A stretch of 64,000 bases of DNA. Source: Ga0077523 sp038324085. Its GTDB lineage: Bacteria; Pseudomonadota; Gammaproteobacteria; Burkholderiales; Ga0077523. Location of the stretch: positions 97,887-161,886 of the forward strand of contig JBBQHP010000007.1 of the NCBI GenBank assembly GCA_038324085.1, read 5' to 3'. A program made the position numbers and the translations under genes. Shown here in pieces: positions 18,952 to 25,866 of this stretch. Under the pieces are notes generated by a model. The model was not told the DNA's origin. It saw nothing but the letters and a program-made list of their open reading frames with translations, and did no database searches. Every line of letters begins with the position of its first letter. Position 1 is the first letter of the stretch.

Positions 18952-18969
18952 ATGCGGCGCCGTCCTACA
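18952..18969. promoter_or_regulatory. weak GacA/UvrY-like half-site upstream of DUF1328-type gene
   Basis: Sequence ATGCGGCGCCGTCCTACA: right arm CCTACA is perfect, left arm ATGCGG matches only the final GG. It lies 89 nt upstream of the gene at 19059. Confidence 0.3.
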
Positions 18970-19058
18970 AGCCGAGTCGCCGGATTCCTATCCCCGACGA
19001 TGCCCGCGATCCGTAGCATGTGTCCATCGACCGACGTTCAGCGAAAAGGAGACACGAA

Positions 19059-19238
19059 ATGTTGAAATGGGCCTTGATCTTCGCAGTCATTGCCGGCATC
19101 GCGGGTCTTCTGGGATTCACCGGAATCGCAGCGGGTGCCGCCACCATCGCCAAGGTGCTGTTCGTGGTGTTCCTGGTGCTGTTCCTCGCATTCGTCGGTT
19201 TGACGCTGCTGGGGATAAACCTGTTCAGCAAGGGCTGA
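19059..19238 (+). CDS. DUF1328-type small membrane protein
   Basis: The 59-residue product (MLKWALIFAVIAGIAGLLGFTGIAAGAA...) has two hydrophobic helices around the GFTGIAAGAATIAK turn, the DUF1328 signature, and ends in LLGINLFSKG. AAAGGAG at 19046-19052 sets the ATG. It heads a run of same-strand stress genes (ferritin-like, BON, CsbD) with gaps under 60 bp, probably one transcript ending at the terminator near 20.55 kb. Confidence 0.88.
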   Translation: MLKWALIFAVIAGIAGLLGFTGIAAGAATIAKVLFVVFLVLFLAFVGLTLLGINLFSKG

Positions 19239-19285
19239 CCTCGGCGCCACTCGTCACCCAAGTCGACACACAGGAGGGCACATCC

Positions 19286-19855
19286 ATGAGCAACAAGAAT
19301 CCCGGTAACGTCCGGCCGCTGCAGAGCGGAAACCCGGCGACCCTCGAGCTCGACATGAAGTCGATCGAGGCGGCCAAGCAGAGCCTGGACCAGGGCGCCG
19401 TGACACCGGGCTATGGTCCTTATCGCGACAGCGTCGTGAAACTGCTGAACGACGCCCTCGCCACCGAGATCGTGTGCGTGCTGCGCTACAAGCGTCACCA
19501 TTTCACGGCACACGGTCTCGCATCGCCGCGCATCGCGGAAGAGTTCATGGTCCATGCGAACGAGGAAACCGCGCATGCGGACCGCATCGCCGAGCGCATT
19601 GTCCAGTTGGGAGGAGAACCCGATTTCGCACCCGACAGTCTGTCGGGTAGAAGTCATGCCGACTACGACGAGTCGCTCGATCTCAAGGCAATGGTGCGGG
19701 CGAACTTGCAGGCTGAACGCGTGGCGGTCGAGACGTACCGGCAGATGATCGCACTGCTCGGCACCACCGATCCGACGACGCGCCGCCTGCTCGAAGACAT
19801 CCTCCACGACGAGGAAGAACATGCCGACGAACTGCGGGATCTGCTGGACCAGTAA
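19286..19855 (+). CDS. ferritin-like (bacterioferritin/Dps superfamily) protein
   Basis: The 189-residue protein is a four-helix ferritin-like domain (about 45-189) with metal-ligand motifs. These are a Glu in LATEIVCVLRYK, ExxH in HANEETAHAD, a Glu in ERVAVETYRQ and ExxH in DEEEHADELRD. Together they describe a di-iron site. The N-terminal 40 residues are polar and unstructured. It would store or oxidise iron and limit Fenton chemistry, consistent with the catalase nearby. AGGAGG at 19272-19277 supports the start. Whether it assembles as a 12- or 24-mer cannot be told. Confidence 0.88.
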   Translation: MSNKNPGNVRPLQSGNPATLELDMKSIEAAKQSLDQGAVTPGYGPYRDSVVKLLNDALATEIVCVLRYKRHHFTAHGLASPRIAEEFMVHANEETAHADRIAERIVQLGGEPDFAPDSLSGRSHADYDESLDLKAMVRANLQAERVAVETYRQMIALLGTTDPTTRRLLEDILHDEEEHADELRDLLDQ

Positions 19856-19903
19856 TCTCCGCGCCGACCTCTTCTTCAACCAACCGAAAAAAGGAATACC
19901 GAC

Positions 19904-20218
19904 ATGATCATGCGCACTGTTCTGGCCGCCGTTCTGGCGGGCTCCACCCTCATCGCACTGCCCGGCTGCGCAGTACAACGCGGTCAGGAAACGGTCGGCG
20001 CCTACGTCGACGACAGCGCGATCACCACCGCGGTCAAAGCCAAGTTCATCGAGAACAAGGAAGTCGCCGCGTCCTCCATCAATGTCGAGACTCTCAACGG
20101 CACGGTGATGTTGTCCGGCTTCGCGAAGAACGATGCCGAGAAGACCACCGCCGAATCGATTGCACGCAACGTCAAGGGCGTGAAATCGGTGACCAACAAC
20201 ATCGAAGTGCGCAGCTGA
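19904..20218 (+). CDS. BON-domain lipoprotein (OsmY-like)
   Basis: The 104-residue protein has a lipoprotein signal (AGSTLIALPGCAVQ, lipobox Cys at about 24) and a single BON domain (about 35-104) with DSAITTAVKAKFIEN...INVETLNGTVMLSGFA. It should sit on the periplasmic face of a membrane, where BON domains are thought to bind phospholipid. AAAGGA lies 10 nt upstream. A second BON lipoprotein is at 22243-22776. Confidence 0.9.
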   Translation: MIMRTVLAAVLAGSTLIALPGCAVQRGQETVGAYVDDSAITTAVKAKFIENKEVAASSINVETLNGTVMLSGFAKNDAEKTTAESIARNVKGVKSVTNNIEVRS

Positions 20219-20258
20219 CAGAGCTGCATCGAACTGCCACCACCACAAGGAGACCACC

Positions 20259-20495
20259 ATGAACTGGGATCGCATCGAAGGTAACTGGAAGCAACTTAAG
20301 GGCAAGGCCAAGGAACAATGGGGCAAACTGACCGATGATGATTTCGACGTCGTTGCCGGGAAGCGCGATCAGCTCACCGGCAAGATCCAGGAGCGCTACG
20401 GCATCGGCAAGGACGAGGCCGAGCGGCAGATCAAGGACTGGGAGGGTCGCGCCGACGACAGCTGGCTCGCCTCGCAGGAAAAGCACCGCGTCTGA
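20259..20495 (+). CDS. CsbD family stress protein
   Basis: The 78-residue protein begins MNWDRIEGNWKQLKGKAKEQWGKLTDDDFDVV, the CsbD signature, and continues with the GKRDQLTGKIQERYGIGKDEAERQIKDW repeat half. CsbD proteins are small, abundant and general-stress-induced; molecular function unknown. It closes the DUF1328-ferritin-BON-CsbD run and is followed by a terminator. A paralogue lies at 35916-36158. Confidence 0.93.
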   Translation: MNWDRIEGNWKQLKGKAKEQWGKLTDDDFDVVAGKRDQLTGKIQERYGIGKDEAERQIKDWEGRADDSWLASQEKHRV

Positions 20496-20515
20496 CCGCC
20501 TGCTCGCGTCACCGC

Positions 20516-20554
20516 AAAAAGGCCCGATGTTCACTGCTGAACACCGGGCCTTTT
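20516..20554. terminator. intrinsic terminator after csbD
   Basis: Stem GGCCCG/CGGGCC continuing into TGTTCA/TGAACA across one mismatch, with a 4-nt loop. A-tract on the left and TTTT on the right, so it can act on both strands. Confidence 0.9.
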
Positions 20555-20704
20555 CTGCTTGCCCCCGGGCCGGCGGACTGTCTGCGGGCGCCGAGGTAGC
20601 CGGCAGCGCGCAGCGGTACGTGCGCCGCGCCCCTCGACTGGCCGGCCGGCGCGCCGCCTCGCTTTCCGGACGGCGAATGACTCCGCTGGTCGAAGGATAG
20701 AACG

Positions 20705-21619
20705 ATGCGCATCGCGCACAGGATTGCATTTGTATGGCGGGCCGCGCTGGCGGCTTTCAGTCGCTTTTCAGACGCACACGGCATGAGCCATGGCGCGGCG
20801 GTCGCGTTCTACGCGGCATTCTCGATCGCACCGCTTCTGGTCATCGTGGCCAACGTGATGGTCTGGATCCTCGGCGATCAGAGCGCGCAGGCGGCATTGC
20901 TCGAGGCGCTCACCAATCTCATCGGCGACCAGGCAACCGCGTCTGTTGCCGAAATCATGGCTCATGCTCCGACGGACGCAGTGGACCCGACCCATTCCTC
21001 AGCCGGTTCCTGGCTGGCGCTGGGCATCACGCTGGTCGGCACGACCGGTGTATTCGTCGAGCTGCGCGCGGCGTTGCAAGACATGCTGGGCGAGCAGGAA
21101 CAATCGTTCAGCTTGTGGAAACTGGTTGAGGTTCGACTGATCGCCATCGGCGTGGTGCTCGGCAGCGGGTTCCTGTTGTCGGTAGCGATGGTTACCCAGA
21201 CTGCGGTGCTGGTCGCCCTGCGCTGGCTTACGCATGCCTACGCCTGGCTCGCGCCACTCGTCGCCGGCGTCGAACTGCTGTGGTCCTATGCCGTCGCAAC
21301 AGTGCTGTTCGCAGCGCTGATGCGCTGGTTGCCGGACGCTCGGATGCGCTGGCGTCAGGCGCTGATCGGGGCGGCCGTGGCAGGATTGCTGTTCATGGTC
21401 GGACGCTATGCAATCAGCCTGTACATCTCGACGACGGCGACGCGCTCGGCGCTCGGCGCGGCAGGGTCGTTCGCGGCGTTGCTGGTGTGGGTCTACTGGT
21501 CGAGCCAGATCTTCCTGCTGGGGGCTGCTCTTGCAGTCGAGTTGACCGGGGCGCCTCGCAAGTCGTCGGGCGAATCCCCGGAAGCGGCTACGCCCGAGCG
21601 TGCGCATCAGGCGAACTGA
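20705..21619 (+). CDS. YihY/BrkB-family inner-membrane protein
   Basis: The 304-residue protein has six hydrophobic segments and the YihY/virulence-factor-BrkB features: HGAAVAFYAAFSIAPLLVI near the N-terminus, a long amphipathic loop with LRAALQDMLGEQ, and WVYWSSQIFLLGAALAVEL near the end. Earlier RNase BN naming of this family was an error; its function is uncertain, perhaps transport or envelope integrity. It starts after the csbD terminator and stands alone. Confidence 0.9.
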   Translation: MRIAHRIAFVWRAALAAFSRFSDAHGMSHGAAVAFYAAFSIAPLLVIVANVMVWILGDQSAQAALLEALTNLIGDQATASVAEIMAHAPTDAVDPTHSSAGSWLALGITLVGTTGVFVELRAALQDMLGEQEQSFSLWKLVEVRLIAIGVVLGSGFLLSVAMVTQTAVLVALRWLTHAYAWLAPLVAGVELLWSYAVATVLFAALMRWLPDARMRWRQALIGAAVAGLLFMVGRYAISLYISTTATRSALGAAGSFAALLVWVYWSSQIFLLGAALAVELTGAPRKSSGESPEAATPERAHQAN

Positions 21620-21693
21620 AGGCGGGCGGCTGTCGCCCCAACCGTGGGGGTGATGGCCGAGCGCCCCGGCCCGCCGCCCACGTTGCGACGAAG

Positions 21694-21948
21694 TCACTCC
21701 TTGATGCGTCGATATATCCGATCCATCTGCGGCGCCTTGTCGGTATCGACCAGTCCGCGCTCCACGTCGCGCGAGGCTTGCTCGACGAGATCGCTGCGTG
21801 GGACTTCGGTCGGGGCCGGACCTTCGTCGCGCTCGTGTGGCAGAGCGAGCGAACCGGATGCCACGCCTTCCGGACGCGCCGCCCGTTGTCTCCTGGCGGG
21901 ATAGCGTCTTCCGCTTCTCGCCGCCACCTCGGTGGATTTGCGTTTCAT
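21694..21948 (-). CDS. hypothetical small basic protein (84 aa)
   Basis: The product has a basic, probably disordered N-terminal half (MKRKSTEVAARSGRRYPARRQR) and a more ordered C-terminus (LVEQASRDVERGLVDTDKAPQMDRIYRRIKE). That C-terminus reads like a real helical protein. It is convergent with the YihY gene. A TGTAGG-N6-CCCGCA palindrome lies about 120 nt upstream in the gap shared with the divergent BON lipoprotein gene. No family recognised. Confidence 0.6.
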   Translation of the reverse strand: MKRKSTEVAARSGRRYPARRQRAARPEGVASGSLALPHERDEGPAPTEVPRSDLVEQASRDVERGLVDTDKAPQMDRIYRRIKE

Positions 21949-22069
21949 GAAACGTCCCTGAATCGCCGGCCGTCAGCGCGGCATGGCTCAGGTGGCAATT
22001 GTGGACGCCGCGTAGCCGACGCAACGTCAGCCGGATGCCCGCAACGGTGTCGGCGCCGTGCCCGGCCCC

Positions 22070-22087
22070 TGTAGGTCGAATCCCGCA
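22070..22087. promoter_or_regulatory. candidate GacA/UvrY-like box between the 84-aa gene and BON lipoprotein
   Basis: Sequence TGTAGGTCGAATCCCGCA: left arm TGTAGG is perfect, right arm CCCGCA matches CCTACA at four of six. It lies 121 nt from the minus-strand start and 155 nt from the plus-strand start. A looser pair TGTAG/CTTACA with an 8-nt gap is at 22119-22137. Confidence 0.45.
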
Positions 22088-22242
22088 TAGCGAAAAATGC
22101 GCCGGGAGCAAGGCTGCGTGTAGCGTTTTGTCTTACATGCGAATGAGGCCGTGTCGGACTGCGCAGCGCACAGCGCAGGGATAAATTGATCCTGCGCTGA
22201 TGCACTCGGCGATCTCGATACATTCCTCGAAAGGAGCCAACC

Positions 22243-22776
22243 ATGAAGACTCAACGTTCGCCTTATCTCGCCATTGCGCTTGCCCTGCTGATGGCGGGCG
22301 GACTCGCCGCCTGCAACAACGACTCGGACAAGACCGCGGGCGAGAAGCTCGATTCCGCGGTAGCCACCACGGAGCAGAAGGCCTCTGATTTCAAGGCCGA
22401 CGTCAAGGAGAACGCTGCCGAAGCGAACGCCGACATGAAGGAACACGCTGCCGAGGCGAAGTCGGACATGCACGACGCAACGCAAGACGCCAAGGAAGCG
22501 ATCAAGGACACTGCTGCAAACGCGAAGGAAGCCACGATGGACGCGGCAGGAAAGGCCAAGCAGATCATGGGCGATGCCGGCATCACGACTGCCGTCAACG
22601 TCGCCCTCGCGAAGGACAAGACGCTCAGCGCGCTCAAGATCGACGTGGACACGAAGGACGGCCGCGTCGCCCTGAGTGGCAGCGCACCGGACGTCGCCGC
22701 CAAGGAACGGGCGACGCAACTCGCCTCGAACGTCAATGGCGTCGTGTCCGTCGACAATCGCCTGACGATCCAGTAA
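22243..22776 (+). CDS. BON-domain lipoprotein with LEA-like helical repeats
   Basis: The 177-residue protein has a lipoprotein signal (LMAGGLAACNND, lipobox Cys at about 24). A stretch of about 65 residues follows, made of near-repeats rich in Ala, Lys, Asp and Glu (NAAEANADMKEHAAEAKSDM and similar). This resembles the amphipathic helices of LEA or apolipoprotein-like proteins. The C-terminal BON domain (about 105-177) has DAGITTAVNVALAKD and DGRVALSGSAPD. It should be tethered in the periplasm and could bind membranes under desiccation or osmotic stress (inference). AAAGGAG precedes the ATG. Confidence 0.9.
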   Translation: MKTQRSPYLAIALALLMAGGLAACNNDSDKTAGEKLDSAVATTEQKASDFKADVKENAAEANADMKEHAAEAKSDMHDATQDAKEAIKDTAANAKEATMDAAGKAKQIMGDAGITTAVNVALAKDKTLSALKIDVDTKDGRVALSGSAPDVAAKERATQLASNVNGVVSVDNRLTIQ

Positions 22777-22804
22777 CTGCGCAGCGCCATTCTGCGGCCT
22801 CGCT

Positions 22805-22839
22805 CGTCGCACGGCGCAATGCCGTTGCGCCGTGCGACG
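22805..22839. repeat. perfect inverted repeat downstream of BON lipoprotein gene
   Basis: CGTCGCACGGCGCAA, 5-nt loop, then its exact 15-nt complement. There is no T-tract directly after it. It may protect the mRNA 3' end or act as the first of two stacked hairpins. Confidence 0.75.
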
Positions 22840-22841
22840 GC

Positions 22842-22898
22842 AAAGCCGGGGTGATCAGGAGCGGACAGTGTGTCCGCGGCTGAAGGCTCCGGCTTTTT
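22842..22898 (+). terminator. branched hairpin with T-tract, probable terminator
   Basis: Outer stem AAAGCCGG/CCGGCTTT closes over an inner hairpin GCGGACA-GTG-TGTCCGC (22861-22877); five T residues follow. Together with the repeat just upstream it forms three nested or stacked hairpins within 95 bp. Confidence 0.6.
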
Positions 22899-22939
22899 CT
22901 CGTGCGCGCCAGGAGGTCCACGCACGGCAGTACCGGCCC

Positions 22940-22957
22940 GGTAGGAACGCGCCTACC
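22940..22957. promoter_or_regulatory. candidate GacA/UvrY-like box, best palindrome, upstream of small membrane gene and catalase
   Basis: Sequence GGTAGGAACGCGCCTACC: perfect 6-bp arms GGTAGG/CCTACC with a 6-nt spacer. It lies 83 nt upstream of the 82-residue gene at 23041; katE follows 57 bp after that gene. Confidence 0.65.
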
Positions 22958-23040
22958 GCGCACAGCGCCGAGCGCCGACGGCATGGCGAAAGGTACGCGA
23001 GGAAACTTCGCAGTGACTCCCGCGCGCACTTCACTGTTCC

Positions 23041-23289
23041 ATGATCGACCTCATCCAATGGCCTGCAATGCTCGCTACGGTAGCCGCCACCTGGTACGTG
23101 GCGTCACCGCAGAAGAACCGGCGCAATGTCGCGTTCCTCCTGTTTCTCAGCAGCAACGTGCTGTGGGCGGTGTGGGGGCTGCACGCGCATGCCTACGCAT
23201 TGATCGTGCTCCAGATCTGCCTTGCGGTCATGAACGTGAGGGGCGCCATGAAGACCGAGCAGGCGGGTCTGTCGTCCAAGTCGACTTGA
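23041..23289 (+). CDS. small membrane protein (82 aa), possibly PQ-loop/SemiSWEET-like
   Basis: The protein has three predicted membrane spans (about 5-20, 28-47 and 50-66). The short loop ASPQKNRRN between spans 1 and 2 recalls the PQ motif of SemiSWEET-type three-helix transporters, although it is shorter than most. The C-terminus is polar. It sits 57 bp upstream of katE on the same strand and may be co-transcribed. I rate the transporter idea as weak; membrane location is secure. Confidence 0.7.
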   Translation: MIDLIQWPAMLATVAATWYVASPQKNRRNVAFLLFLSSNVLWAVWGLHAHAYALIVLQICLAVMNVRGAMKTEQAGLSSKST

Positions 23290-23346
23290 GCGCGCCCCTC
23301 GATTCCCCGATTCACCGACCGAATGACTCGAAGAAAAGGAACCTCG

Positions 23347-25728
23347 ATGCCAACGAAGAAGAAAGCTGCCGCGACCGCTCCCGACGACTCGAACAAGGCG
23401 TCGGTGCGTGGCGCCGCAAAGCGCAGGAGCGAGGCGCCTGCGGATGGCATCGCGGCGAAGCTTGCGGCGACGCAGGCGCTCGCTTCCGGGATGCCCGGCA
23501 ATGCCAACAAGGCGCTCGAACACGGATTGAAGAATGCCGTCTCGCCGCCGGCCGGCGTGACCGTTAAGCCGCAATCCCCCGCCGTCACCGGCAGCACCCT
23601 GACCGAGAAGCACGGCACCCCGAAGACGGGCGACGCGGATGCGGTGCCGGTGGATGCCGCGCTCGGCAGCCTGGATCACGTGCGCTCGGATGCCGCGGGA
23701 CAACGGCTCACCACGGATCAGGGCGTGCCCATCGGGGACAACCAGAACCTGCTGAAGGCCGGCCTGCGCGGTCCTGCGTTGCTCGAAGACTTCATCATGC
23801 GGGAGAAGATCACCCATTTCGATCATGAACGCATTCCCGAGCGCGTCGTCCATGCACGCGGCTCGGGGGCGCACGGCTATTTCGAGGCCTACGAAGCCCT
23901 GCCGGAGCACACCCGTGCCGCGCCTTTTGCCAAGGCCGGCAAGGTGACGCCGGTGTTCGTTCGCTTCTCGACGGTTGCCGGTGAACGCGGCTCGGTCGAC
24001 ACGGCCCGTGACGTCCGCGGCTTCGCGGTGAAGTTCTATACAGACGAAGGCAACTGGGATCTGGTCGGCAATGATATTCCGGTGTTCTTCATCCAGGATG
24101 CGATGAAGTTTCCCGACCTGGTCCATGCGGTCAAGCCCGAGCCTCACGACGGCATGCCGCAGGCGGCATCGGCGCACGACACGTTCTGGGATTTCGTTTC
24201 GCTGATGCCGGAATCCACGCACATGCTGATGTGGGTCATGTCGGATCGCGGGATCCCGCGCAGTTACCGGATGATGCAGGGCTTCGGCGTGCACACTTAT
24301 CGGCTGGTCAACGCGCGCGGCGAGTCCAGTTTCGTCAAGTTCCACTGGAAGCCCGCACTCGGCACCCACTCGCTCGTGTGGGACGAAGCGGCGAAGCTCC
24401 AGGGCGCCGACGCCGATTTCCACCGCCGCGACCTCTGGGAAGCGATCGAAGCCGGCGCCTATCCGGAATGGGAACTCGGATTCCAGATCTTCAGCGAGGC
24501 GCAGGCGGAGCAATTCAGCTTCGATGTCCTCGACGCGACCAAGATCGTTCCCGAGGAGCTGGTACCTGTCACCTACGTGGGGCGGATGGTGCTGAACCGC
24601 AATCCGGACAACTTCTTTGCCGAGACCGAGCAGGTTGCGTTCTGTACCGCGCACGTGGTGCCGGGGATCGATTTCAGCAACGATCCGTTGCTCGCGGGCC
24701 GGATTCATTCGTACATCGATACCCAGATCACGCGCTTGGGAGGACCCAACTTCCACGAGATCCCGATCAACGCGCCGCTCGCGCCGGTTCACAACAACCA
24801 GCGCGACGGCATGCATCGCCAGACACTGAACCGGGGCCGGGTGGCGTACGAACCCAACTCGCTCGGCGGCGGATGTCCGTTCCAGGCCGGCGCGGCGGGC
24901 TTCGTGTCGTTCCCGGAACGCGTGAGCGAGGACAAGGTGCGCGGCAAGCCCGAGAAATTCGCCGAACACTACGCACAGGCGACCTTGTTCTGGGAGAGTC
25001 AGACTGCGTGGGAAAAAGAGCACATCGTCGGGGGCTTTCGATTCGAGCTCTCGAAGCTCACGGTGCCCGCCATTCGCACCCGCATGCTGGCCTCGCTCGT
25101 CAACGTGGCGCCTGAGTTGGCGCAAGCGGTGGCGCTCGGGCTGGGGATGGAGGTGCCGCCCGGGATGCCGAGGGCGACGAGTCGGCGCGTGAAGCCGGAA
25201 GTCACGGTTTCGCCGTCGCTGTCGCTCACCGCGCTGCCGGGGGATGGCGGAATTCGCACCCGCAAGATCGCGCTGCTCGTGGCCGACGGTGTAGACGGTG
25301 CGCCACTGCTCGCGGCGTGGAAATCGCTGCTCGCTGCGGGCGCGGTGCCGGTGTTCGTGGCACCCCGGCTGGGCACGGTCGCCACGTCCGACGGCGTCCC
25401 GATCGAAGCCATGGCGACGCTCGAGAATTCGCCGCCGGTCCTGTTCGATGGCGTGGTGCTTCCGGACGGCGACGAAGGCGTCGAAGCGTTGGCCGCGCAA
25501 AGCCAGACTCGCCCGTTCGTCGCCGATCAGTACCTGCATTGCAAGACGATCCTGGCGATGGGCGCCGCGCAGCGGCTGCTCGATGACGCCGGCGTGTCGG
25601 CACTCCTGCCGGCAGGCGACGACGACCCCGGCCTGATCGTCGCTGCGGCGAGCGACGCGAAATCGGCGATCGAGCGCTTTGCGCATGCCGTCGGCAAGCA
25701 TCGCCATCCGGTGCGCGACGGTGATTGA
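23347..25728 (+). CDS. katE: large-subunit (HPII-type) monofunctional catalase
   Basis: 793 residues, against 753 in E. coli HPII; the extra length is a Lys/Ala-rich N-terminal extension. The core shows distal His about 169 (ERVVHARGSGAHG), Asn about 242 (LVGNDIPVFFIQD) and the heme-ligand Tyr about 456 (GRIHSYIDTQ). A C-terminal flavodoxin/DJ-1-like domain (about 640-780, KIALLVADGVDG) marks clade 2. It decomposes hydrogen peroxide in the cytoplasm. ATG at 23347 follows AAAAGGAA; an in-frame ATG eight codons upstream is less well placed. Neighbours are the iron-binding ferritin-like and envelope stress genes. Confidence 0.96.
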   Translation: MPTKKKAAATAPDDSNKASVRGAAKRRSEAPADGIAAKLAATQALASGMPGNANKALEHGLKNAVSPPAGVTVKPQSPAVTGSTLTEKHGTPKTGDADAVPVDAALGSLDHVRSDAAGQRLTTDQGVPIGDNQNLLKAGLRGPALLEDFIMREKITHFDHERIPERVVHARGSGAHGYFEAYEALPEHTRAAPFAKAGKVTPVFVRFSTVAGERGSVDTARDVRGFAVKFYTDEGNWDLVGNDIPVFFIQDAMKFPDLVHAVKPEPHDGMPQAASAHDTFWDFVSLMPESTHMLMWVMSDRGIPRSYRMMQGFGVHTYRLVNARGESSFVKFHWKPALGTHSLVWDEAAKLQGADADFHRRDLWEAIEAGAYPEWELGFQIFSEAQAEQFSFDVLDATKIVPEELVPVTYVGRMVLNRNPDNFFAETEQVAFCTAHVVPGIDFSNDPLLAGRIHSYIDTQITRLGGPNFHEIPINAPLAPVHNNQRDGMHRQTLNRGRVAYEPNSLGGGCPFQAGAAGFVSFPERVSEDKVRGKPEKFAEHYAQATLFWESQTAWEKEHIVGGFRFELSKLTVPAIRTRMLASLVNVAPELAQAVALGLGMEVPPGMPRATSRRVKPEVTVSPSLSLTALPGDGGIRTRKIALLVADGVDGAPLLAAWKSLLAAGAVPVFVAPRLGTVATSDGVPIEAMATLENSPPVLFDGVVLPDGDEGVEALAAQSQTRPFVADQYLHCKTILAMGAAQRLLDDAGVSALLPAGDDDPGLIVAAASDAKSAIERFAHAVGKHRHPVRDGD

Positions 25729-25866
25729 CCGACGCCGTGACCGACCGCGCCTCGCACCCGGCCAGGGGAACGAGGCGCATCGGTTCCTTGCCAATGTGCA
25801 CGCGGACGTCCCTGGAGCCGCTGCGCCATCGATCGATGGCCTTGCGTCAACTGCTGGAGGTTTACG

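Noticed and set aside
22805..22839. Inverted repeat as an insertion-sequence end or CRISPR unit
   Set aside because: Occurs once, has no transposase or repeated spacers nearby; reads as an RNA hairpin.
23104..25794. Very long open frame on the minus strand opposite katE
   Set aside because: Antisense shadow of a GC-rich gene; sequence is Arg/His-rich and matches no family, while the plus strand is a complete catalase.
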